Below, in pieces: positions 52,740 through 64,000 of a stretch of 64,000 bases of DNA. The notes under the pieces were generated by a model that ran no database searches, was not told the origin of the DNA, and saw nothing but the letters and a program-made list of their open reading frames with translations. Positions within the stretch are counted from its first letter, which is position 1, and every line of letters begins with the position of its first letter. The position numbers and the translations under genes are program-made. The DNA is from Sitta carolinensis (lineage: Eukaryota > Chordata > Aves > Passeriformes > Sittidae), in contig CM063310.1 in the NCBI GenBank assembly GCA_032173965.1, forward strand, positions 63,735-127,734, in the 5' to 3' direction.

Positions 52740-53815
52740 GGGACCCTCTGCATCCCGCAGGGAAAAGGAGGAAAAAAGCTCTCCATCCCTCAGGGAAAAG
52801 GGAGAAAACCCCTCCATCCCTCAGGAAAAAACCTCTCCATCCTTCAGGGAAAAAATCCCTTCATCCTTCAGGGAAAAAAACCCTCCCACCCTTCAGGGAA
52901 AAAGGGAGAAAACGTCTCCATCCCTCAGGAAAAGGGGAGAAAAAACTCCTCCATCCCTCAGGGAAAAGAAGAGAAAACCCCTCCATCCCTCAGGGGAAAA
53001 AACAAAAAAAACCCTCTACCCCTCACAGAAAAAGGGAAAAAAAACCCCTTCATCCTCAGGAAAAAAGGGAGAAAACGTCTCCATCCCTCAGGAAAAAAAA
53101 AAGGGAGAAAACCCTTCCATCCCTCAGGGAGAAAAGGGAGAGAACTCCTCCATCCCTCACAGAAAAAGGGAGGGAAACCCTCCTTCCCTCTACGGAAAAA
53201 GGGGTTTATTTTATTTTACTCCTCCATCCCTCACGGAAAAAGGGAGAAAACCCCTTCATGTCTCAGGGAAAAAGAGAGAAAACGCCTCCATCCCTCATAG
53301 AAAAAAGGAAAAAATCCTTCATCCCTCAGGAAAAAGAGAGAAAACTCCTCCATCCCTCAGGGAAAAAAACCTCTCCATCTCTCAGGGAAAAGGGAGGAGA
53401 AACGCCTCCATCCCTCAGAGAAAAAAGAAAAACCCCTCACAGAAAAAGGAAAAGCCCTCCACCCTCAGTGAAAAGGGATAAATCCCTCCGTCCCTCAGGA
53501 AAAAGGAATAAATCCCCTCGGTCCCTCAGTGAAAAGGGATAAATGCCCTCGGTCCCTCAGTGAAAAGGGATAAATGCCCTCGGTCCCTCAGTGAAAAGGG
53601 ATAAATGCCCTCGGTCCCTCAGTGAAAAGGGATAAATGCCCTCGGTCCCTCAGTGAAAAGGGATAAATCCCCTCGGTCCCTCAGTGAAAGGGATAAATGC
53701 CTCGGTCCCTCAGTGAAAAGGGATAAATGCCTCGGTCCCTCAGTGAAAAGGGATAAATCCCTCGGTCCCTCAGGGAAAAGGGATAAATCCCCTCGGTCCC
53801 TCACAGCAAAGGCGG
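52740..53815. repeat. Intergenic minisatellites between PLP2 and FTSJ1
   Basis: 52750-53460 is a 25- to 35-base unit around cctccatccctcagggaaaa. 53460-53800 is a 31-base unit around cggtccctcagtgaaaaggg and ataaatgcc, nearly perfect over about ten copies. The A-rich units contain many ataaat/aataaa-like strings. The only other content of this gap is the PLP2 3' end and the FTSJ1 promoter. Confidence 0.9.
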
Positions 53816-53819
53816 GAAT

Positions 53820-54240
53820 GTCGCCTCGCCGCCGCCGCCGCCGCCGCCTCAGGGAAAGGCGGAACCCGCCCGGCTGCGCCCGCGCATGCGCGGTGCCGCA
53901 CGGCGCCCGCCGCCTCCGCGCACGCGCGCTCCGCCGCCTCAGCCGCCTCAGCCGCCTCAGCCGCCGCCGCCGCTCCGCCCTCAGCGCTCCCGTTCCGCTC
54001 CCGTTCCGCTCCCGCTCGCCCTCAGCGCTCCCGTTCCCGTTCCCGTTCCCGTTCCGCTCCCGCTCCCGTTCCGCTCCCTTTCCGTTCCCGTTCCCGTTCC
54101 GCTCCCGCTCCCGTTCCGCTCCCGTTCCCGTTTCCGCTTCCTTTCCGTTCCCGTTCCCGTTCCCTGCCGCGGGTCCTGCCCAGCGCTGCCCCGGCGCGTT
54201 CCGGTACCGGGCCTGGCCGGGGGGGGCTGGTGTCGTGAGG
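53820..54240 (+). promoter_or_regulatory. FTSJ1: FTSJ1 promoter and 5' UTR
   Basis: CpG-rich, with a GCC-repeat tract, a perfect NRF1-type GCGCATGCGC at 53882-53891, and a ccgttcccgttcc / ccgctcccg repeat from 53985 to 54170. A non-coding first exon probably lies here, but its donor is not evident. Confidence 0.55.
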
Positions 54241-54244
54241 GGCT

Positions 54245-54783
54245 GCGCGGGGCGCATTCCAGGCGTGCTGCCCCAGTTTTGGGGTGCCAGTCTCGGGGTC
54301 CCCCCATTCCAGGCGTGCTGCCCCAGTTTTGGGGTGCCAGTCTCGGGGTCCCCCCCATTCCAGGCGTGCTGCCAGTTTTGGGTCCAGTCTCGGGAGTCCC
54401 ATTCAGGCGTGCTGCCGTTGGGGTGCCAGTCTCGGGGTCCCCCCCATTCCAGGCGTGCTGCCCTGTTTTGGTTTGGGGATTGGTGGCCAGTGTCTCGGGG
54501 TCCCCCCCATTCCAGCTGTGCTGCCCTGTTTTGGGGTGCCAGTCTCGGGGTCCCCCCCATTCCAGCTGTGCTGCTCCTTGTTTTGGGGTGCCAGTCTCGG
54601 GGTCCCCCCGTTCCAGGCGTGCTCCCGCAGTTTTGGGGTGCCAGTCTCGGGGTCCCCCCCATTCCAGGCGTGCTGCCCCAGTTTTGGGGTGCCAGTCTCG
54701 GGGTCCCCCCCATTCCAGGCGTGCTGCCCCAGTTTTGGGGTGCCAGTCTCGGGGTCCCCCGTTCCAGGCGTGCCCCCCCGGCC
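54245..54783 (+). repeat. FTSJ1: 52- to 57-base array of 3' splice sites before the FTSJ1 start codon
   Basis: About eleven units of ccccccattccaggcgtgct / gccccagttttggggtgcca / gtctcggggtc. Each unit carries ATTCCAG followed by GCGTGCTGCC or a close variant. The last copy (GTTCCAG then GCGTGCCCC) lies directly before the ATG at 54784 and is the likely real acceptor. Confidence 0.88.
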
Positions 54784-57700
54784 ATGGGTCGCTCGTCCAA
54801 GGACAAGCGGGACATTTATTACCGGCTGGCCAAGGAGGGCGGCTGGAGAGCGCGCAGCGCCTTCAAACTGCTGCAGCTGGAGCAGCGCTTCGGCATCTTC
54901 AACGGTACGGGATTGTGGGATTGGGATTGTGGGATGGGGATTGTGGGATCGGGAATGGGGAACGGGATCAGGAATGGGGCATTCACCTTCAAACTGCTGC
55001 AGCTGGAGCAGCGCTTCGGCATCTTCAACGGTACGGGATTGTGGGATGGGGGATTTGGGGGGAATGGGGATGGGGAATGGGGGGAATGATGGGGGGGGGC
55101 CATGGGTGTGTAACTGGGGGCACTGGGAGCACTGGTGAGTCACTGGTCCGTATTCGTACTGGTCCGTACTGGTCCGTACTGGTCCTACTGGTCCGTACTG
55201 GTCCGTACTGGTGTCCCAGGCGTGCACCGGGCCGTGGATCTTTGTGCCGCCCCCGGGAGCTGGAGCCAAGTGCTGAGCCGGCACCTCAGGTGGGATGGGG
55301 GGGACTGGGGGGGACATGGGGGGGACTGGGGATCCCAGTCTGGGGGGGCCCCGGGGGTTCCCGGGGGTCTCAGCCCGCTCTGCCCCCAGGGGTCCCGGGG
55401 GGTCCCCAGCCCAGGTGGTCGCCGTGGATCTCCAGGCCATGGCGCCGCTGCCGGGGGTGCTGCAGATCCAGGGGGACATCACCAAGGTGGGGACCCCCAA
55501 AACCCCCCTGAGACCCCAAACCCCCTGAGAACCCCCAAAAACCCCCCGAGCCCCCAAACCACACTGAGACCCCCCAGAGCACCCCCAAAAACCCCCCGAG
55601 CCCCCCCAGAGCCCCCAAACACCTCCTGAGCCCCCAAACACCCCAGACCCATTTCCCCCATGTGCCCCCAGACCCCATTTACCCCGTGCTCCCAGCCCAT
55701 TTCCCCCCCCGTGCCCCAGCCATTTCCCCTGTGCCCCCAGCCCATTTCCCCCCATGCCCCAGCCCATTTCCCCCTGCCCCCAGCCCCATTTCCCCCCGTG
55801 CCCCCAGCCCCATTTACCCCGTGCCCCAGCCCCATTTCCCCCCCGTGCCCCAGCCATTTCCCGGCCCCCATTTCCCCCCCGTGCCCCAGCCCATTTCCCC
55901 GTGCCCGCCATTTCCCACATGTCCCCAGGCTCCACAGCCAGGAGATCCAGCGCCACTTCGAGGGGCACCGGCCGACCTGGTGGTCTGTGATGGAGCCCCT
56001 GACGGTGAGTCTGGGGGGGCCGCGACCCGGGGGGGACACCTGAACCCCCCTCCAGCTCCCCCCCAAACCCCCTGGCCCCCCCAAAGCCCCCTGACCCCCC
56101 TGTCCCCACAGTGACGGGGCTGCACGACCTGGACGAGTACATCCAAGCCCAGCTGCTGCTGGCAGTGAGTCTGGGGGTCCAACCCCCCCAAATCCCCCTC
56201 ACAACCCCTGGGGACCCCCCGAACCCGCAGGGAGAACCAGACCCCCCCCAGGCTCCCCAAACCTATTTTTTGGGGGGTGGTCTCTCCCCTTTCAGGCGCT
56301 GAACATCACCACCCACGTCTTGAAGACGGGAGGCACCTTCGTGGCCAAGGCGAGTCCCTGGGGGGATCCCCCCCAAAACCAGGGGGGGCTGGGGCTTCCC
56401 CCAGCCCCAGAAAGGGGGTCCTGACCCCCCGATCCCCCCAGATTTTCCGGGGCAAGGACGTGACCCTGCTGTACTCCCAGCTGCGCCTCTTCTTCCCGAG
56501 GTCACCTGTGCCAAACCCCGCAGCAGCCGCAACTCCAGCATCGGTGCGAGCCCCTGCCCCGGCCGGGGGGACCCCCTGAGCTCGGGAGACCCCCCTGAGG
56601 TTGGGGGACCCCCCCTGAGTTTGGGGGACCCCCCCTGCCCTGTCGTTGCAGAGGCTTTCGTGGTGTGCCGGGGGTACAGCCCCCCCAGGGCTTCGTGCCC
56701 ACCATGGACAACCCCTGCTGGACCCCGACGCGGGTGAGGGGGCTGGGGGGGTCCCGAGGGCTTTGGGGGGCTCTCTGGGGGGTCCCGAGGGGTTTGGGGG
56801 GGTCCCGAGGGGTCTGGGGGGGGGGTCCCAAGGGGTCTGGGGGGGGGGTCCCGAGGGGTTTGGGGGGCTCTCTGGGGGATCTGGGGGAGTCTCTGGGGGA
56901 TCTGGGGGGTTTGGGGTGCTCTTTGGGGGTCTCTGGGGGTCACTCTGGGGGGTTTGGGGGGGTCCCGAGGGGTTTGGAGGGGTCTCTGGGGGGTCCCGAG
57001 GGGTTTGGGGGGGTCCCGCAGAGTCTCTAGGGGGTCTCTGGGGGATCCCGAGGGGTTTTGGGGGGGCTCTCTTGGGGGTCCCTGGGGGGGTTTGGGGGGG
57101 TCGTTTGGGGGTGTCTGGGGGTGGTCCCTGAGGGATCTGGGGGGTCTCTGGGGGGTTTGGAGGGGTTTTGGGGGGTCCCGGGGGGTCTCTAGGGGGTCTC
57201 TGGGGGGTCCCGAGGGGTTTGGGGGGCTCTCTGGGGGGTCCTGAGGGGTTTGGGGGTGGTCTCTGGGGGGGGTCTGAGGGGGTCCCTGGGGGATCTGGGG
57301 GGTCCCGAGGGGTTTGGGGGGTTTTCTGAGGGGTCCTGGGGGGTCTGGGGTGCTCTCTGGGGGGGGGTCTGAGGGGGTCCCTGGGGGATCTGGGGGGTCC
57401 GAGGGGTTTGGGGGGCTCTCTGGGGGGTCCTGAGGGGTTTGGGGGTGGTCTCTGGGGGCATTGCCAGGGCTCCGTGGGGGTCTGGGGAATTCTGGGGGGA
57501 TTTAGGGGGGTTTGGGAGGGTCCTGTGGGGTGTTTGGATGGGTCCCAGGGAGGATTTTGGGGTCCCTGGGGTATTTTAGGGGGTGTGGGGGTCGTCGGGA
57601 GGTCCTCAGGACATTTTGGGGGGGTCCCTGGTGGGATTTTTGGGGAGGTGGGTGTGGTTGAGAGGTCTCTGGGGTCATTTTGAGGGGTCCCTGGGGGGAT

Positions 57701-59673
57701 TTTGGGGTTCCCAGGGGGGATTTTGGGGTCATTGGGAGGTTTCTGGGGAGATTGTGGGGGGGTCCCTGTGGGAATTTTGGGGTTCTTTGAGGAAATTTGG
57801 GGGTTCCTGGGGGGATTTTGAGGTGTCTGGGGGTCACTGGGAGCTCTCCGGGGATGTTTTGTGGGGTCCCTGGGTGGATTTCGGGGTCCCTGAGGACTCT
57901 TGGGGGGGGTGCCCCAGCCCCTCGGTGACCCCAGCCCCAGGTTTGGGGACCCCCTGTCCAGGTTTGGGGTCGTCCATCCCAGGTTTGGGGTCCCTGATCC
58001 CCCCATCCCAGTTTTGGGGGTCCCTCAGCCCTCATTCCCCAGTTGGGGGTGCCCATTCCCAGTTCGGGTGCCCATTCCCAGTTTGGGGGTGCCCATTCCC
58101 AGTTCGGGTGCCCATTCCCAGTTTCGGGTGCCCATTCCCAGTTTGGGGGTGCCCATTCCCAGTTCGGGTGCCCATTCCCAGTTGGGGGTGCCCATTCCCA
58201 GTTCGGGTCCCATTCCCAGTTTCGGGGGTGCCCATTCCCAGTTCGGGTCCCATTCCCAGTTTGGGGGTGCCCATTCCCAGTTCGGGTGCCCATTCCCAGT
58301 TCGGGGGTGCCCATTCCCAGTTTTGGGGTGCCCATTCCCAGTTCGGGGGTGCCCATTCCCAGTTCGGGTGCCCATTCCCAGTTCGGGGTGCCCATTCCCA
58401 GTTTGGGGTGCCCATTCCCAGTTCGGGGGTGCCCATTCCCAGTTCGGGTGCCCATTCCCAGTTCGGGGGTGCCCATTCCCAGTTCGGGCCCGTTGTGCCC
58501 ATTCCCAGTTCGGGGAGTGCCCATCCCGGTTTGGGGGTCCCCAGGCCTGGCCCTGTCCCCCTCCCGGGCCCTCCCGCGCCATCGTTCCCTTCGTGGCCTG
58601 CGGGGACCTGAGCGCCTTCGACCCGACCGCACCTACGGGCTGCAGGTACGGGCTGGGGGGCAACTGGGGGGCAACTGGGGGGCAACTGGGGGGCACTGGA
58701 AAAGCCCCTGGAGCCAACTGGCGGGGTGGGGGGATGGGGCATGGCGGCTGGGGAACTGGGGAATGGGGGGCTGGGGGCATGGGAGAGCCCTGGAGCAACT
58801 GGGGCACTGGGGGGACTGGGGATTTGCGGGTGCTTGTGGGTGTGGGGCAGCTCTGGGATATGGGGGGGCACTGGGCTGTACTGGGGGGCACGGTGTATGG
58901 GGGCACTGGCTGTACTGGCTGTACTGGGGGGCACTGGGCTGTACTGGGGGGACTGGGCTGTACTGGGGGGCACTGGGCTGTACTTGGCTGTACTGGGGGG
59001 GATGGCTGTACTGGGGCACTGGGCTGTATGGGCACTGGGTGTACTTGGCTTACTGGGGGGCTGGGCGTACTGGGGCACTGGCTGTATGTCTATGGTTCCA
59101 TACTGGGCCACAGCCGATCCCCTCCCCAGCTGGACCCTGCCCACCCCTACTCGTACGTGCCCCCCCGGCGCCCCCCATCGCCCCCCCTACGCCCGGGCCT
59201 GCCGCCTGCGCCGGGGGGGGCACCGGGGACCCCGGGGGGCGAGCACGGAGACCCCGGGAGGGGAGTGAGCACCGAGACCCCGGAGGGGGATGATGCGAGC
59301 ACGGAGACCCCGGGAGGGGAGTGAGCACGGAGACCCCGGGAGGGGAGGAGAGAGCACGGAGACCCCCGGGAGGGGAGCAGCAGGCACAGAGACCCCGGGA
59401 GGAACGGGAAGGAATCTCCTGTGAGGGGAGCGGGCACGAAGCCCCCGGGAGGGGAGGAGCGGGCAGGGACCCCCGTGTGAGGAGCTGCAGCGGCTCAGCC
59501 TCCTGGGCTGAGACCCCCGTGGGGGGATGCAGGACCCCATGGGTGTGCAGAGACCCCCGTGGGTGGGCAGGACCCCCGTGGGGGTGCCAGGACCCCCATG
59601 GCTGTGCCGGGCCTGTCCCCCCCATGACACAGCCCCCCGCCCCTCCTCCCCCCCTCGTGTGCCCCCCAATAAA
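54784..59673 (+). CDS. FTSJ1: tRNA 2'-O-ribose methyltransferase, FtsJ/Trm7 family
   Basis: AdoMet-dependent enzyme that methylates the 2'-OH of anticodon-loop positions 32 and 34, with THADA and WDR6. Exons: 54784-54904 ([20 protein letters not shown], with catalytic K), 55220-55289 ([15 protein letters not shown], AdoMet motif I), 55390-55486 ([20 protein letters not shown]), 55929-56004 ([11 protein letters not shown]), 56112-56164 ([17 protein letters not shown]), 56296-56349 ([18 protein letters not shown], catalytic K), 56442-56543 ([18 protein letters not shown]), 56652-56733, 58545-58645 ([15 protein letters not shown]) and 59130-59268. AATAAA is at 59668-59673. The exon 56296-56349 is followed by GCGAGT, a GC donor. 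Exon 55929 reads [12 protein letters not shown] in phase, while the neighbouring frame gives the conserved [12 protein letters not shown]. Further one-base breaks lie near 56499, 56685, 56714, 58622 and 59170. Confidence 0.94.
54985..55045 (+). repeat. FTSJ1: Duplicate of the FTSJ1 first coding exon end and donor
   Basis: 54985-55030 repeats the last 43 exon bases (coding [15 protein letters not shown]) without a mismatch, followed by the same GTACGG donor and intron start (gtacgggattgtgggat). The original is at 54862-54920. Splicing from the second copy would retain the 126 bases between donors. Confidence 0.93.
55490..55925. repeat. FTSJ1 intron arrays
   Basis: 55495-55640 is a cccccaaaaccccc/gagccccca tract. 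55650-55915 is a gtgccccagcccatttcccc repeat. The exon at 55929 follows directly. Confidence 0.8.
56734..58544. repeat. 1.8 kb repeat-filled FTSJ1 intron
   Basis: 56740-57450 is a ggtcccgaggggtttgggggg array, 57480-57900 degenerate G-rich sequence, and 58040-58520 a gcccattcccagttcggg array of about 20 units. No exon is evident inside. Confidence 0.85.
58650..59100. repeat. ggggcaactg and ctgtactggggggcactggg arrays
   Basis: An ACTGG-family repeat fills the last FTSJ1 intron, with increasing irregularity toward 59080. Confidence 0.8.
59215..59420. repeat. gagcacggagaccccgggagg repeat in the FTSJ1 terminal exon
   Basis: About seven 26- to 30-base units run from the predicted last codons into the 3' UTR, so the C-terminal residues (STETPGGE) are repeat-encoded. 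Each further unit brings another possible stop (gggagtga). Confidence 0.75.
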
Positions 59674-59706
59674 CCCCCCCAGCCCGAGCCCCGGGGCTGC
59701 GCCGCC

Positions 59707-62097
<2,391 letters not shown>

Positions 62098-62099
62098 GG

Positions 62100-63730
62100 C
62101 CTGGGACAGGGAGGGGACAGCACCGGGACAGGGGGGTCAGCAGTCAGCACCGGGAGCAGCACCGGGACAGCACCGGGACGCCCGGAAGGAGCAGCACCGG
62201 GCGACAGCCGGACAGCCCGGGACAGACCAGCACCGCGGGACAAGCCGGACGCCCGGGGACAGCCGCACCCGGCAGGGGGGACAGGGGACAGGGGGTACAG
62301 CACCGGGACAGCACCGGGACAGGGGCAGACCGGGACAGGCACCGGGACAGGAGGGGCGGGACAGCACCGGGACAGGGGGGACAGCACCGGGACAGGGGGT
62401 CAGCACCGACGGGGGGGGGTCAGCACCGGGACAGGACAGCCCCGGGACAGGGAGGGGACAGCACCGGACAGGGGGGGGACAGCACCGGGACAGCACCGGA
62501 CAGGGGGGGGACAGCACCGGGACAGGGGGGGACAGCACGGACAGGGGGGCAGCACGGGACAGGGGGACGCACCGGACGCACCGGGACAGGGGGGGACAGC
62601 ACCGGACAGCCCGGGAAGGGGGGACAGCACCGGGACAGGGGGGGGACAGCACCGGGACAGGGGGTTAGCACGGGACAGCACCGGGACAGCACCGGGACAG
62701 CACCGGGACAGCACCGGCGACACCGGGATGGCACCACGACAGCAGGGAGAGCGGGGTCAGCATCGGGGACAGCACCGGACACCGGGAACAGCGGGAACAG
62801 CGGGGACAGTGGGATAGCACCGGGGACAGCGGGAACAGCGGGGTGGTACCAGGGACACCGGGGACAGCACCGGGAACACTGGGACAGCAGGGACAGCGGG
62901 GTGGCACCGGGATGGCAGCGGGACAGCGGGGACAGTGGGATAGCACCGGGGACACAGGGAGGGCTCTGGGATAGCACTGGGAACACCGGGACAGCACCGG
63001 GACAGCACCGGGGGCACCGGGAGCGCAGGGACACTGGGGACACTGGGGGACAGTGGGGACATGGGATATGGGAGCACTGGGGATACTGGGAGCACTGGGG
63101 ACAGCACCGGGGTCCCCCTGGGGTCTCTGTCCCCGCCCCCCCGCAGTGCCCGGCCCGGTGTCCCCGGGACCCCCCGGTGCTCGGAGCCCTCCCGGGACCC
63201 CAACCCCGCTCGGGACCCCCGGAACCCCCAGAGACCCCGGAACCGAGGACCCCCCTCCGAGACACCCCCGGCAACAGCGGTACCTCCCAGTAACCCCAGT
63301 ACGGCCCCGGTACAATCCCAGTAACCCCGGTACAATCCCAGTAACCCCGGTACAATCCCAGTAACCCCAGTACGGCCCCGGTACAATCCCAGTAACCCCA
63401 GTACGGCCCGGTACAATCCCAGTAACCCCGGTACAATCCCAGTAACCCCAGTACGGCCCCGGTACAATCCCAGTAACCCCAGTACGGCCCCGGTAAACCC
63501 AGTACAGTCCCAGTCTCTCCCAGTCCCTCCAATCCCCCCCAGTCCCCCCAATTCCCCCCCAGTGCCCCCCGTTCCCCCCCAATTCCCCCCGTTCCCCCCC
63601 AGTCTCCCCAATCCCCCCGTTCCCCCCAATCCCCCCGTTCCCCCCCAGTCTCCCCAATCCCCCCGTTTCCCCCCAATCCCCCCGTTCCCCCCAATCCCCC
63701 CGTTCCCCCCCAATTCCCCCCGTTCCCCCC
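62100..63730. repeat. PQBP1 5' intron arrays
   Basis: 62110-62760 is a 10-base gcaccgggacag array with gacagggggg inserts. 62760-63060 holds gggacagcgggaaca units. 63285-63500 is an ACTGG-related ccagtacggccccggtacaa array. 63530-63730 is a cccccaattccccccgtt array. Between them 63100-63280 is unique C-rich sequence with no clear exon. Confidence 0.85.
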
Positions 63731-64000
63731 TCACCCCCGGAAGCCGCCGCCGGCCGCGAGCCGATCACGTGACCGCACCGCCCCCTTGGTCCCGCCCCCG
63801 TTGCCCCGGTAACCGCCCGGGCCCGCCCACGCCGCGCATCACGTGACGCCCACCCCGACCAATCAACCGCCGGGAACGGCTCGGGCGCTCAGCCAATCAG
63901 CGCGCGGCGCCGCGGCGGGAAGGGCGCGTGGCGTCTGTGGGCGCCGCCATGTTGGGGGGGGGCGAGGGCGCCGCGCGAGATTTCAAAATTAAAATGGGAA
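63730..64000. promoter_or_regulatory. PQBP1: PQBP1 promoter, probably bidirectional
   Basis: CpG-rich with two TCACGTGA E-boxes (63764-63771 and 63839-63846), an X-box GTTGCCCCGGTAAC at 63800-63813, and CCAAT boxes at 63858 and 63892. A gccgccATGTTGG string at 63945-63953 may be the start or 5' UTR of a plus-strand gene leaving the window. In human, TIMM17B is head-to-head with PQBP1, so that is the first candidate. Confidence 0.6.

Overview
This window is vertebrate nuclear DNA, extremely GC-rich and packed with minisatellites, holding seven protein-coding genes with short exons. Products, exon phases and neighbours match genes of human Xp11.23: HDAC6, WDR45, GPKOW, MAGIX, PLP2, FTSJ1 and PQBP1. 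WDR45-GPKOW-MAGIX-PLP2 keeps the human order; HDAC6, FTSJ1 and PQBP1 sit in a rearranged order. The compactness, GC content and repeat load suggest a bird (or other sauropsid) microchromosome. That is inference; no species marker is visible.

Layout. 1-130 holds the poly(A) end of an unidentified plus-strand gene. HDAC6 (+) runs from a CpG-rich promoter (about 150-412) to an AATAAA at 23619. WDR45 (-, 31391 to 23696) converges on HDAC6. GPKOW (-, 40344 to 31920) lies upstream of WDR45. A shared CpG-rich promoter (40345-40640) separates GPKOW from MAGIX (+, 41824-46317). PLP2 (+, 47098-52368) and FTSJ1 (+, 54784-59268) follow. FTSJ1 converges on PQBP1 (-, 62097 to 60055), whose promoter (63730-63960) probably also drives a plus-strand gene leaving the window.

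Functions: HDAC6 (tubulin deacetylase and ubiquitin-binding aggresome factor) and WDR45/WIPI4 (PI3P-binding autophagy factor) serve protein and organelle turnover. GPKOW and PQBP1 are spliceosome-associated, FTSJ1 is a tRNA 2'-O-methyltransferase, PLP2 a four-pass MARVEL membrane protein and MAGIX a PDZ protein.

Main observations. (1) The introns are largely tandem arrays, and in at least thirteen places the array unit contains a copy of the neighbouring exon edge with its splice site. (2) The first deacetylase domain of HDAC6 has lost its catalytic and zinc-binding motifs while the second keeps them. (3) X-box-like, TCACGTGA and kappaB-like motifs recur in several promoters. (4) Conserved exons of nearly every gene carry single-base frame breaks, mostly in C or G runs, which look like consensus sequence errors rather than pseudogenes.
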